This document shows, piece by piece, positions 48,899 to 58,695 of a DNA stretch of 64,000 nt. Under the pieces are notes generated by a model, which saw only the letters and a program-made list of their open reading frames with translations, was not told the DNA's origin and ran no database searches. Within the stretch, counting starts at the first letter, position 1. Each line of letters starts with the position of its first letter. Origin of the DNA: Fen-1298 sp963833465 (lineage in GTDB: Bacteria; Bacteroidota; Ignavibacteria; UBA10030); contig CAWHXW010000005.1 of the NCBI GenBank assembly GCA_963833465.1, forward strand, positions 62,001 through 126,000, read 5' to 3'. The translations under genes and the position numbers were made by a program.

Positions 48899-49774
48899 TT
48901 AAGTTTCATTGGAAATAATATTTTTTTCCGATGAAAGGTCAATCATCTTAAACTTTCCGCCGGCTGAAGTTGTCTTGGATGACTTTAGCTCTGATAATTT
49001 CTTAACGACAACAGATATTCTCTTTAGCATTTCAAGCCATCCTTCAAAATCTTTTCTATAATTATCCGGAAGATCATGTCTTAAACGGGATTGCAGCGGT
49101 ACCATGACTGCTGCGAGGGGATTATTGATTTCATGGCCTATAGTACTAATAATTTCTGCAATTGCAGCAAGGCGCTGGCTCTCAACTAATTGGTTTTGCA
49201 TCTCGCGGAGTTTCTTTTGCGCTTCATCGAGCTCTACATTTTTTTGAACCACCGCATCATATGTCGATAATAGCAGATTTAAAATCTGCTGGCGGCTCGA
49301 AGTAACTATATGCCGTTTGCCGTCTACTACAATTTCCATTGTGTCTTTTTGATCATAAATTTTGTCAACAGATTTTACAGCAAGAATTGATTTTATTTTC
49401 GAAATAAGATAATTTTCGTTGTATGGTTTCGGGACAAAATAATCTGCACCGGTATTTAATGCTTTAACGATGCTCTCTGAAGCTGACATAGTAGTGAGCA
49501 ATATAACCGGTATTTGCCTAAGATGAGAGTCTTGCTTTAAAGCTTCACATAGTTCATAACCATCCATCTTTGGCATAAAAATATCACTGATTATAAGATC
49601 AGGTTTTTCACGTCGAGCGCAAGTAAGGGCATCCTCACCATCTACTGCCCGTTCGACTTTGTAACCATTATTTTCCAACAAATTTTTAAGAATGAGCAGC
49701 TGTGTCGGGCTGTCTTCGACAATAAGCACCATTGCTGTTTTGTCTTTCTCAATTTCATTCTGCCCCTGTGTCAT
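48899..49774 (-). CDS. Receiver domain fused to a histidine-kinase dimerisation domain (no ATPase)
   Basis: The 291-residue protein has a receiver (about 15-130; LIVEDSPTQ, phospho-Asp in LIISDIFMPKMDGYEL, TTMSAS, FVPKPYN). A linker coiled coil (VQKNVELDEAQKKLREMQNQLVESQ) follows, then a HisKA H-box, IISTIGHEINNPLAAVMVPLQ. The protein stops soon after, with none of the N, G1 or G2 ATP-binding boxes. It thus resembles a sensor kinase lacking HATPase_c. It could be a phosphorelay carrier or a truncated kinase. It overlaps the next upstream gene by four bases. Confidence 0.85.
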   Translation of the reverse strand: MTQGQNEIEKDKTAMVLIVEDSPTQLLILKNLLENNGYKVERAVDGEDALTCARREKPDLIISDIFMPKMDGYELCEALKQDSHLRQIPVILLTTMSASESIVKALNTGADYFVPKPYNENYLISKIKSILAVKSVDKIYDQKDTMEIVVDGKRHIVTSSRQQILNLLLSTYDAVVQKNVELDEAQKKLREMQNQLVESQRLAAIAEIISTIGHEINNPLAAVMVPLQSRLRHDLPDNYRKDFEGWLEMLKRISVVVKKLSELKSSKTTSAGGKFKMIDLSSEKNIISNET

Positions 49775-50385
49775 TTCAAGGTCACTCCTGGTTCGTTTTC
49801 ATAGGCAGAACCAAGTCGGCATAATTCTTCAAGCACCTCCGCAAAAAGATCGAAGAGTTCTTTCAAACGCTGTTTATCTTTGATAACACCGAGTGTCTGA
49901 AAATAAAGTTCATCCACACCTTCAGGAAATTTTGTGCCGAATAGCCCTTCATTGTCCTTTACCTGAAAATGTATATTCGGCTCATTCTTAATGAGCTTCC
50001 TGATTTTCATATTTGCAAACAGCCTCATCACCATGTCTTCGGGCTTACCTTGAATGATAAACTCTTCATCAAAATATGAATCGCCAATTTCGATATCCTG
50101 CACATCTATTAGCTTCCCGATCCAGCTAAAAACATTTTTTTTATAAATATGGAAATGAAAACCGTCCTTGTTCACGTACGGAGCGCGCATTCTTGTGTAG
50201 GTGATCGATGCATTTCCTGAGTGAACTGTATATGTATCTAAAATAATTTTCCATTGCCTGTGAGATAAAACAACTTTTCTTGACTTTAATAATCTGCCTT
50301 TTTGGTACTCGGCACCGATTTCCCTGCTAAGTTGCGCCCATATTTCCTCTTTGCTGGGTCCAAATAATTCTCGAAGTGATTTCAT
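49771..50385 (-). CDS. Hypothetical protein, DUF3137-like
   Basis: A 204-residue soluble protein with no signal peptide or membrane helix. I do not recognise it for sure. HRQWKIILDTYTVHSGNASITYTRMRAPYV and YFDEEFIIQGKPEDMVMRLFANMKIRKLI resemble DUF3137-type proteins, and the C-terminus is helical. It ends within the start of the receiver/HisKA gene (ATGA overlap), so the two are co-translated and this may be a partner of that signalling protein. Confidence 0.65.
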   Translation of the reverse strand: MKSLRELFGPSKEEIWAQLSREIGAEYQKGRLLKSRKVVLSHRQWKIILDTYTVHSGNASITYTRMRAPYVNKDGFHFHIYKKNVFSWIGKLIDVQDIEIGDSYFDEEFIIQGKPEDMVMRLFANMKIRKLIKNEPNIHFQVKDNEGLFGTKFPEGVDELYFQTLGVIKDKQRLKELFDLFAEVLEELCRLGSAYENEPGVTLK

Positions 50386-50528
50386 TTATTTCTCTTGAAC
50401 CTATCCCAGTAAAAGTCTATTTCATCATTCACTATATATTCATGATTTTCAATTTAACGGAATCGTGAAATCAATTTAAAAATATCAAACGATTCTGCTT
50501 TTATATAAATGTTCAGTCTGTAAATTAT

Positions 50529-52440
50529 TCATTCCATCCTTTTGATAATCATTCTGTTTTGGTGATTACATATATTCTTGCCTTCGGCAGTAAAAAGAAA
50601 ATCGATCCTATCTTTATAGAACTCTGTAATCTTTCCACGCACCATTTTCAATGTGCTGTTCAAGAAATGATTTTGCTCTGTAAATTCCTCGCCCAGTACT
50701 GCAATGGCGGAAGGAAGCCAGCGCTCCGGAAATTCTCCTGCATATTTTCCTCCAATTTTATATTCAGCAATTTCCGACTCAATCAAATTTAAAGCAATAT
50801 CTTGCGCACTATCATCCTGCGGCGAGAGATGTTGATTTTTCAGGAACTTTAATACATTGTCTTTATTGGGAACAATCAGCGCCACTGTATAAGTGGATTG
50901 ATTATTGTGCAGCATGACTTGATCGATATATTTCGAATTGCCAACAATTGCTTCTTCAATTCCTTCCGGACTGTATTTCTCGCCGTCGTGACTTATGAGC
51001 AAACTTTTTGTACAGGCCTAAAACGTAAAGGAATCCATCTTCATCTATATAACCGAGATCACCAGAATAAAGCCAGCCATCGCGAATAGTTTCAAGCGTT
51101 GCTTTTTCATTTTTCCAGTAACCTGCCATTACATTTTCGCCTTTCACTACAATCTCGCCATGCCTGCAAACTGGAAGTGCCTCTCCTTTTTCATTGCAGA
51201 TTTTAACAGCAAGATTCGGAACAATATATCCTGATGATCCAAGTTTATGTTTTCTTGGAACGTTTGCTGAAATTACAGGCGCGGCTTCTGTTAAGCCATA
51301 ACCTTGAAACATTGGAATTCCAATGGCATAAAAAAAACGCTGGAGTTCTATATCCAGCAATGCACCGCCGCCAATAAAAAATTCAAGTCGCCCGCCAAAG
51401 CTTTTCCTGATTTTTTTAAAAATAAGCAAATCGTACATCTTCAATTGAAGTTTCGTTGCAACAGACGCGTCTTTGCCGCGATCCCAGCCGATACCGTTGT
51501 ATGCATAAGCAAGATCAAGCGCTTTGTTGAATAGCTTAATTATTCCTTCTCCCTTTTCTCGAATTCCTTTCTCGATATTTTTATGGAAATTCTTGGCTAA
51601 TGATGGCACGCTTAGAAGAAATGTAGGGCGCGTTTCCTTAATATTTTTTGAAATATTCTTTAACGTTTCAACAGGTGTCTTACCGGGTTTTACTGATGCC
51701 ATGCTGGCACCGTTTTTCATCAAAGTATAGATACCTGCAGTGTGCGCAAATGCATGATCCCATGGAAGGATAAGCAATGAGCAGTACCATTCAGGTATCG
51801 GCAACAGCGTTGATGATTGCTCAACGTTCGCAGTGTAATTGCGATGGGTTAGAATAATTCCTTTTGGATCTGCAGTTGTGCCGGAAGTATAACAAATGTT
51901 TGCAGGATCATTTTCGCTAATTGATTCCCAACGAGTTTTAAATTCTTTCTCATGAGCGTTAAGATAGTTTTTGCCATCATTAAGTAATGCTTGGAATGCA
52001 ACTTCCTCTTCAGTTTGAGGATCACCATCCAGCAATATGATTTTCTCTAACTCCGGTAAGTCATTTTTTATTGTTCTTATTTTCTGCGCCTGCAATCCTG
52101 ATATAATAACAGCTCGACAACCGGAATGTGCTAATCTAAATTTCAAATCCAATAACTCGTCGATCTTCACTGAAAGCGGCACATTGATTGCACCTGTAAA
52201 AAGAATGCCAAGTTCTGATACGACCCAATCATTTCTTCCTTCAGAAATAAGTGCCAATCGATCGCCTTTATTGATACCAAGATGAATAAGTCCCGCCGCA
52301 CATTGATGCACAAGTGCTTGCATTTCGCGATATGTTGTTCCCTTATATATATCGCCTTTTTTCTCCCACATTAAAATATTGTTTGAATATTTTACAACGC
52401 TGTCTTCAAACATTTGTGGAAGTGTTCTTTGCTTTTTCAT
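50529..52440 (-). CDS. Long-chain acyl-CoA synthetase-like AMP-binding enzyme (frameshifted)
   Basis: Two frames, 52440-50956 and 51002-50529, make one ANL-family enzyme of about 640 residues. The first has the AMP-binding motif NICYTSGTTADPKGIILTHRN, FFIGGGALLDIELQRFF, QGYGLTEAAP and WLYSGDLGYIDEDGFLYV. The second continues LISHDGEKYSPEGIEEAI, the hinge and C-terminal domain. The break is in a run of five A (minus-strand TACAAAAAG, 51009-51005), where four A would restore GLYKSLLISHDGEK. It would activate fatty acids with CoA. As sequenced it would stop before the catalytic C-terminal Lys region. Confidence 0.82.
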
Positions 52441-52461
52441 CTCATTTGTTTCAAACTTTTT

Positions 52462-53145
52462 TCAGATTGACATATTGTTTAATCCGCTTCTAGCAAGTTG
52501 AGCGATATCCAGATTTTCGAGAATATGCTTTTTGTAACCATACTCTACTGCATGAATCATTGCGATACCGACATTTTCTAATGTTGAAACATTCTTTGGA
52601 GAAAGAAAATTCAATAATGGATATAACAATCCCGCCGCCTTGAATATTTTTTTTACATTCTTCTGACCCCTAGTTGGTTTCATAAGTCACGGTCTGAACA
52701 TGTACACTGCTTTGAAGGGCAGTTTTGCGAGATCATTTTCAGTTTTCCCTTTTACTCTCGCCCACATCATTTTGCCTTTTTCAGTGCTATCTGTTCCCGT
52801 TCCCGAGACATAACAAAATGTCATATTAGGATTGAGTCTTGATAAAGTTGTGGCCGCCTGCATTGTAAGATCGTACGTAATCCGAGTGTAATCTTTTTCA
52901 GTCATTCCAACCGATGAAACTCCGAGGCAGAAATAACATGCATTGTAACCTTTGAGCTGATCTTCAATAGTTGAATAATCAAAGAAATTGTTGTGAATTA
53001 TTTCCTTCAATTTAACATTCGTCACTTTACATGACCTTCTGCCTATAACTAAAACCGATTCTACGTTTTCATATTTAAGAGCTTCAAGGAGAACACCCTC
53101 GCCAACCATTCCCGTGGCACCAAACAAGATTGCTTTGATTTTCAT
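52462..53145 (-). pseudogene. NAD(P)-binding oxidoreductase broken by in-frame TGA
   Basis: A YwnB/HSCARG-type Rossmann protein with KAILFGATGMVGEGVLLEAL, VLVIGRR, CYFCLGVSSVGMTEKDYTRITYDL and FCYVSGTGTDSTEKGKMMWARVKGKTEN. At FRP, where the family has FRPG, the codon is TGA (52687), one change from GGA. The same frame then continues LMKPTRGQKNVKKIF to a natural end at 52462. Conceptual length is 228 residues. The stop removes 74 residues including the C-terminal helix. Other genes here end in TGA and use TGG for Trp, so recoding is not supported. Confidence 0.75.
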
Positions 53146-53279
53146 TGGTTATATCACCTTTGTTTTGCGTTTCATATTTATGCCATCGAATACTTTATCA
53201 TGTCGTCCTTTAAAGCTGCAAATTCATTCAGCTGAATTAGTTTTTCTTCAGATAATTAATTTGATTATTTAAAAAAAAT

Positions 53280-54014
53280 TTAATTCGCCTTTTTGATCTC
53301 CTGCAGTTTCACCTTTAAATCGGTGTACCTTTTTATTTTTTTATCAGTTATTTCTTGCGGCTGTTCCGTTTTAGAGTTCATAAGTTTCTGATTAGAAATC
53401 ATTTGATCAACTGTGAGCGCTGTAGAATCCTTTTCAGATGGAGTAAGCATTGTGTAAAACTTATTGAAGTATTCTGGCATATTGACTATAAATGATAAAA
53501 AATTCATTTTCTCTTCTATATTGGAATTTTTAAACTGAGTTTCAGCAGATTCCGTTTTTTTCTTCGCTTTCTGTTTAGGCGCGATATTGCTGTTTGCTGG
53601 TTTAATTATTTTTAGAGCGTCGGATGTCTTGTATAAAGACATAGTTTGAATATTCGTTTGCTCATCTGTAAATCCCAACGCAACACATCTTTTTTTATAT
53701 AATTCTATACGTTTATTAACAGTCGCGAGCATTGAATCGATATCTTCAGGAGGAACTGATTTTAGAAATTCTTCTACTAATACGGTATCCTTATAATTAT
53801 AAGAAATCGCTGTTACGCGGTCTGAATACGATAGCTTTATAAAATCCATGAATGCAAGGTTCTTCCCTCTAAATGGCATCTGACGAGTTTGCGCAGAAGA
53901 TACTGAAAATAGCAGTATAGCTCCAAGAATGCATAAAAGAATTCTGGTAGCACAGCGATTAGTAATTAATTTGATTTGTCGATTCGAGCTCAGCCCTGAG
54001 CAATAAGTTTCCAT
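53280..54014 (-). CDS. Hypothetical secreted protein
   Basis: A 244-residue protein not recognised. A basic N-terminus precedes a hydrophobic segment ending in FSVSSAQTR, a likely signal peptide with cleavage after residue 41. The mature part is helical and charged, with a Lys-rich middle (APKQKAKKKTESAETQFK) and a C-terminal coiled-coil-like end (KKIKRYTDLKVKLQEIKKAN). It stands alone beside the broken genes and may be a periplasmic or surface protein. Confidence 0.6.
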   Translation of the reverse strand: METYCSGLSSNRQIKLITNRCATRILLCILGAILLFSVSSAQTRQMPFRGKNLAFMDFIKLSYSDRVTAISYNYKDTVLVEEFLKSVPPEDIDSMLATVNKRIELYKKRCVALGFTDEQTNIQTMSLYKTSDALKIIKPANSNIAPKQKAKKKTESAETQFKNSNIEEKMNFLSFIVNMPEYFNKFYTMLTPSEKDSTALTVDQMISNQKLMNSKTEQPQEITDKKIKRYTDLKVKLQEIKKAN

Positions 54015-54310
54015 AAATATCCTTTGTGTTTAATTTTAAATTAGTGATAAGAAAATTTTAAATATTAGTACATCGAATTGGCATAAATGCAAATATTGAT
54101 TATTAAATCGAATTTAATCTTAATGCCATTTTCGCTAGTACAATTATTCCGATTTTTTAAAAATTCTTAATGACAAAGTATAAAAATATTTCGACTTTTT
54201 CGACAGTTACATCTTTATTTGTGCTGCAATGCAAGGAGTTTATTTTTATTGTCCTATCCTAATTCTAGGCGAGGATTAAAGGGCAGGTCAAATATTTCTG
54301 TTATAATAGC
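54015..54310. other. AT-rich intergenic region
   Basis: No gene is visible here. The stretch is very AT-rich with stops in all frames and no clear hairpin with a U-run. It separates the hypothetical secreted-protein gene from the DUF559 remnant and is probably part of the same decaying segment. Confidence 0.4.
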
Positions 54311-54600
54311 TTATGCTAATATCTTTCTTTTTTCAACTATTCTTTCAATTTTATTCCATATTGCATAGCACATACCTTCAATATTTTTACATACCTCTTC
54401 GTTGGTGAACAGGAGAAATTGTATTCCAAATGTTTCGATGTACTCTTGGTGCGCTTTGTCATATTCTTCTGCATTAGATTTGAAATGAGAATCTCCGTCC
54501 ATTTCGACAGTATTACGGTTGAACGCCGAATTGGCAGCGGTAATTCTGCCTTCTTTAAAAATATCCCACCGACTGATTCTATGTTTGTAGATTCCACAAC
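54311..54600 (-). pseudogene. DUF559 endonuclease-like fragment
   Basis: The frame ending at 54311 reads TVEMDGDSHFKSNAEEYDKAHQEYIETFGIQFLLFTNEEVCKNIEGMCYAIWNKI. This is the C-terminal half of a DUF559 (Vsr-like restriction endonuclease fold) protein with the acidic and QF(L)xFTNEEV motifs. The N-terminal half is missing and upstream frames do not restore it, so the protein would start without its core. It is a remnant, not a working nuclease. Confidence 0.7.
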
Positions 54601-54715
54601 AAACGCAGGATAAACATATTATTACAGGTTGAGTGCAAACCTAAAAGATTCCATTGAGATTCAATCATTTCCGGTTATGCTAAAAGTAGTTACACCGACT
54701 TCGGTCGCTTCATAA

Positions 54716-54988
54716 ATTACGCCTGCTCGCTTTCATCTTTTTGACAACTATCCAAATCCTTTTAATCCATCGACAACAATATCTTTCAGCATTCCGTCAT
54801 GGTGTTTTGTAACGCTGAAGATTTATGATATGATTGGAATAAATGTTGCAACGGTCTTCTCCGAAGTATTAAATGCAGGCACACATGCACGGCAATGGAA
54901 CGCACAAGATCTATCAAGCGGCGTTTATTATTATCGAATTCAAGCCGGATATTTTACGGAGACAAAGAAACTCATATTGTTGAAATAA
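54716..54988 (+). pseudogene. Orphan T9SS type A sorting domain
   Basis: After a TAA at 54713 the plus strand is open to a TAA at 54986-54988 and reads RFHLFDNYPNPFNPSTTISFSI ... VTLKIYDMIGINVATVFS ... LSSGVYYYRIQAGYFTETKKLILLK. It is a complete sorting domain with no start codon and no upstream cargo domain. It is the surviving end of a lost or rearranged secreted protein. Confidence 0.8.
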
Positions 54989-55114
54989 TATCAAATGTTG
55001 TTAACTCAATAGCTGGTATTTTAAATTAGATATCGAATTGAAGAAGATTAAGATTCTGCTTAACGACTTTTTATGAACGAGTCAAATAACAGAGAAGATA
55101 GAAATTATTTTACA

Positions 55115-56626
55115 TTAAGAAAGTTGAAAAGCTTGTAAGTAATAGATATTCTCTTCGGGAACTATTGCATCAAAGATATCTTCATTATGCGAGATCAATA
55201 AAATTCCTTTCCCCAATTTCTGTTTTTCCTTCAGCATTGCAATCACTTTAATTATACTTTCAAAATCCAATCCATTCAAAGGTTCGTCGAGTATGAGGAT
55301 ATCGGTGTCAAGAACTAAACTTCTTAGCAAATTCAATTTTTGTTTTTGGCCACCGCTGAGATATTTTACTTTCGTATTTAAAAATCTATCATTGACCTCG
55401 CCTTCAAATAGTTCTCTCATCATGCAATCTATTTCTTCTGCCATCGATTTCTCTGCGGGAAGCCCGGATAACGCTCCTATTACTGTTGAATTCTGATTCA
55501 ATGCTTCATCTGCATGCTGAAATGTAATTGCCATTTGTTTTCCCCAAACCTGATTTTGCCAGAACCGTTTTGGAGTTTCTTCAGTCAGAGAATTCCCATT
55601 TAGAGTAACATTGAGATTCCGTGCTCTAATGAGTCCCATAATCGATTTTGCAAAACTGGTTTTGCCGGCACCGCTTGGCGCTTTAAGATAAACCATAGTA
55701 AAAGGATCTATTTCAAGGGAACATCTGCTAATGCTTGTTCGGTCATTCGATATAACAAGCCTGCGTCCAAAAACTTCGATGTTGCTTTCCACATTCAGCA
55801 ATGGCTTTTTCAGCCGTGTCAATGCACTTGATACTTTATTCTCTTCCTGACTTTTCACCCAACTTATATAGCGCTCAGGTCTAAAATCGTTCAATATAAG
55901 CTTATTGTGCCTTAGGGTTAATTCCTTATAAGATATATCGTCGAAAATATTAGAGCCGTAGTTTCTTACAGCGCTGATTATTGAATAGTCGTGTGTTATA
56001 AGAAGGGCTGTGAATTTTCTTTTTTGATATTTTTCAAATAGAAGTGATAGAAATACATCACGGAAATGATTATCTAAGCTTCCGCTTGGCTCATCAAAAA
56101 CAAAAAGAGTTTTTATTCGCTCCGGCATTTTCTCCAGCAGCATTTCTATTTTTAGAAAAGCCATTGCTAATAAAAATCTCTGTTTCTCTCCACCGCTCGG
56201 CCTGTAAGGTTTAGGATAAATCCCAAGCAGTTCTTTTATTATGCTGCGGTCTGAAGTTTCCCACAACCTTTGTAAGATATTGCTATGCTCAAGTCTGTTT
56301 GCTAGAATTCCTTCATTTAATTGAAATTCAATTTTTGATAATGGATCCAGATGTGAAGAAGGTTCTTGAAACACAAAAAAACTGTTTTGTTGAATTTCTT
56401 TTGTATTCCTTTTTTTACAATATTTATCGTACGACTCTCCGTTGATTGTAATATCAAATTCTGCAGGATCCAAAATGCCGTAAATTGCCTTTGCAATCAG
56501 GGATTTTCCAATCCCTGATTCGCCGAAAAGAAATAAGATTTGGTTTTCTTTCATCTGAAAGTCGTTCACACACACAAGATTCCAGTCATGCTTTGCAATT
56601 TCAATATTGAAATGTATTATGTTCAT
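55115..56626 (-). CDS. Fused double ATPase of oligopeptide-type ABC transporter (OppD-OppF-like)
   Basis: The 503-residue protein has two nucleotide-binding domains. First: Walker A GESGIGKS (35-42), Q-loop FVFQEPSSHLDP, signature RPSGGEKQRF, Walker B TLFVFDEPSGSLD, H-loop LLITHD. Second: Walker A APSGAGKTS (near 325), Q-loop TFQHADE, signature LSGGQKQKL, Walker B ILILDEPLNGLD, and ISHNED for the H-loop. All key residues are present, so both sites look able to bind and cut ATP. It ends seven bases before the permease gene of the same operon. Peptide-type fusion is inferred from domain order and neighbours. Confidence 0.88.
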   Translation of the reverse strand: MNIIHFNIEIAKHDWNLVCVNDFQMKENQILFLFGESGIGKSLIAKAIYGILDPAEFDITINGESYDKYCKKRNTKEIQQNSFFVFQEPSSHLDPLSKIEFQLNEGILANRLEHSNILQRLWETSDRSIIKELLGIYPKPYRPSGGEKQRFLLAMAFLKIEMLLEKMPERIKTLFVFDEPSGSLDNHFRDVFLSLLFEKYQKRKFTALLITHDYSIISAVRNYGSNIFDDISYKELTLRHNKLILNDFRPERYISWVKSQEENKVSSALTRLKKPLLNVESNIEVFGRRLVISNDRTSISRCSLEIDPFTMVYLKAPSGAGKTSFAKSIMGLIRARNLNVTLNGNSLTEETPKRFWQNQVWGKQMAITFQHADEALNQNSTVIGALSGLPAEKSMAEEIDCMMRELFEGEVNDRFLNTKVKYLSGGQKQKLNLLRSLVLDTDILILDEPLNGLDFESIIKVIAMLKEKQKLGKGILLISHNEDIFDAIVPEENIYYLQAFQLS

Positions 56627-56632
56627 ACATCA

Positions 56633-57532
56633 TCACAAATCATATTGTTTAACAAGTCCATCCGCTATTTGAAAAACGCACATGAGAGTAAATACTATAA
56701 TAAATGCAATACTGACTCCTTGAAGATGCTGAAAGAAAATCTGTGAAGCATATGACGGATCCAACAGTATTGAACCCACTGCAAGAATATCCTGCTTGCT
56801 GTCAAGTTTCGCAAGCAAGCTGCCTAATGTTACGGGGAAGTTGCTCAAACTAACGTCGGTCGATAATCCGACGGAAATAATAAAATCTATACTGCATTGC
56901 AAGAGAACTACAACGCCGAATAACGATACTATTTTATGAAATAAATGTGAAAGACTGCTCTTCCAAAGAATTTCGACATTTATTATTCTGCTCTCTTTTA
57001 TACCGCAGCACAGCATAGCATAAAAATAATCCGATTTCCGATAATGCATAATTCTCTCGGTAATTAGGTCGATTATTTCAAGAGAACAAAAAATACTTAT
57101 AACAAATGCTGTCCATAAGATTTGGCTTGATTGAGATTGAAGTACGCCGTAGGCAATTAATAACGTGAGGAAAATGTATCCTATCAGCAAGCCGACGATT
57201 TGCGGTATGGAACGGATGAGATTAAGAATAAATATTAATAAAAGATAAAGGATTCTCGAAGATGCGTTTTCTAAGAAATACAAAGCAATACCAACCGACC
57301 AACCTATTAACAATGAAAGTGCTACGGCAGTTGATGCACCTATAAATGTATTGACGATAGCAGAACGAATTAATTCGTATGCAAGAGAATTGAGAAACAC
57401 TATGTCCCACAACCATAATCCCAGCAACCCTGCAAGCCAGAAAAGAAACCACCGAATATCTTTCCTTTGTTGGAATATTTTAAGCAGATGGTACAACATT
57501 TCTTGCAGAGTTAAATTATGATTTATTTTCAT
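56633..57532 (-). CDS. ABC transporter permease, OppC-like
   Basis: About 300 residues and six membrane helices. The EAA-loop equivalent is KSDYFYAMLCCGIKESRIINVEILWKSSLSHL, matching the form seen in OppC-like permeases (AARALGASDLRI). ATG at 57532 is preferred; a TTG at 57565 would add eleven residues without support. It overlaps the end of the other permease gene by 17 bases. The protein is shorter and more diverged than typical OppC, so substrate is not certain. Confidence 0.75.
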   Translation of the reverse strand: MKINHNLTLQEMLYHLLKIFQQRKDIRWFLFWLAGLLGLWLWDIVFLNSLAYELIRSAIVNTFIGASTAVALSLLIGWSVGIALYFLENASSRILYLLLIFILNLIRSIPQIVGLLIGYIFLTLLIAYGVLQSQSSQILWTAFVISIFCSLEIIDLITERIMHYRKSDYFYAMLCCGIKESRIINVEILWKSSLSHLFHKIVSLFGVVVLLQCSIDFIISVGLSTDVSLSNFPVTLGSLLAKLDSKQDILAVGSILLDPSYASQIFFQHLQGVSIAFIIVFTLMCVFQIADGLVKQYDL

Positions 57533-58649
57533 ATTTCTGTGTTTCAAAATAAAACCAATAATCAACCAGAATTTCTGTTGCCTTTACTAACAGGAAAACC
57601 CCAAATATAATAACGAGCGCAATATCATAGCGCTGATAAAGAATATCTTGAAGAAGTTCATAGCAAAGATGACCTTGAATATTCAACGCCATTTCGATAA
57701 TAATAAGTCCAGTGATAAGAAAAGAAGCATATTGTTTCATCGTTGGAATATATTGATAACGGGAATTTGCATAAATATGCTGAAATACATGAGATAGGAA
57801 AAACTTCTTCAACTTAAAAACAGACAAAAACGATATTCCGTTCGTGGTATTCCATTGGTAGGAATTGTTCAACCCTTTTACAATTGCATTTTGCACATAT
57901 CCTCTTCGGCTTTCATTCATAAGAATGGTATAGAATTTATATGAGTAATTAACAAGAAGGCCGTTAGAGATAACTCCTAAGACAATCATAAAAACAAAAC
58001 CGCCTGTTTCAAATGTCGATTTCATGGAATAAGCAATAATATATGCAGGTGAAAATAGAACCATAAATAAAAATCCCTTGAGCGCTGTCTTCAGAATAAG
58101 AACGATATATTTGGCGGCAGTTTTTAAATTATCATACAACTCTTTTCTATCACCCAATAAAGGATGCAGACCTTTGTTCAGTATATTGGAAGGCAATGAA
58201 GTTCTTTGCTTATGTTTTATAAAAAAAAAGATTGCAGCAGTATGCGCCGCATAATAACTGACTGCAATTACAATCAGATAAACGAGGATAAAATTGAAAT
58301 ACATACCTGCAATATTATAAAGTGCCGGGATTGACAATCCTCTTGGAGGGCTACCTGTTTTATAAATTTGATTAGTGAATTGCACCGCTCGGTACAGATC
58401 GATTGCCTTTAAAAGAGAGTCATTTCTTGCCAGTTGATCCGGATGGAATAAATTTAGAGTTTCTTTAAAGAGCGATTTATGAAGAGGATTGCCAAAATCA
58501 ATAGTGTGCTGTTTGATTAGCGAATTAATGAGTGTGTTATCACAGTTTTGATTAGCTGTCTCATTCTTTAGCCCAAAAAGGAGAACGACGACAAAAACCA
58601 ATGCAATAAATAAGATACTGAATGCATGATCAATAAATTTTATTTTCAC
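57516..58649 (-). CDS. ABC transporter permease, OppB-like
   Basis: The 377-residue protein has an N-terminal anchor (SILFIALVFVVVLLFGL), an about 90-residue loop, then five or more helices. ESRRGYVQNAIVKGLNNSYQWNTTNG corresponds to the EAA motif of OppB (DYVRTARAKGL...). It is followed by the OppC-like permease and preceded by the unknown anchored protein gene after 46 bases. The pair with the double ATPase makes a core ABC transporter. Confidence 0.75.
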   Translation of the reverse strand: MKIKFIDHAFSILFIALVFVVVLLFGLKNETANQNCDNTLINSLIKQHTIDFGNPLHKSLFKETLNLFHPDQLARNDSLLKAIDLYRAVQFTNQIYKTGSPPRGLSIPALYNIAGMYFNFILVYLIVIAVSYYAAHTAAIFFFIKHKQRTSLPSNILNKGLHPLLGDRKELYDNLKTAAKYIVLILKTALKGFLFMVLFSPAYIIAYSMKSTFETGGFVFMIVLGVISNGLLVNYSYKFYTILMNESRRGYVQNAIVKGLNNSYQWNTTNGISFLSVFKLKKFFLSHVFQHIYANSRYQYIPTMKQYASFLITGLIIIEMALNIQGHLCYELLQDILYQRYDIALVIIFGVFLLVKATEILVDYWFYFETQKYENKS

Positions 58650-58695
58650 AGATAAGCCTTAGTTAAAGCAAGAGATATGAAAAATATTTCAAAAT

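Noticed and set aside
52687..52689. Reassignment of TGA to glycine or tryptophan
   Set aside because: Only one in-frame TGA was seen. Other genes, such as the reductase ending at 25680, stop at TGA, and tryptophan is coded by TGG throughout.
53225..53250. Inverted repeat AATTCA...TGAATT followed by AGTTTTT
   Set aside because: The six-base AT-rich stem is weak, and the T-run is on the plus strand where no gene ends, so I did not call a terminator.
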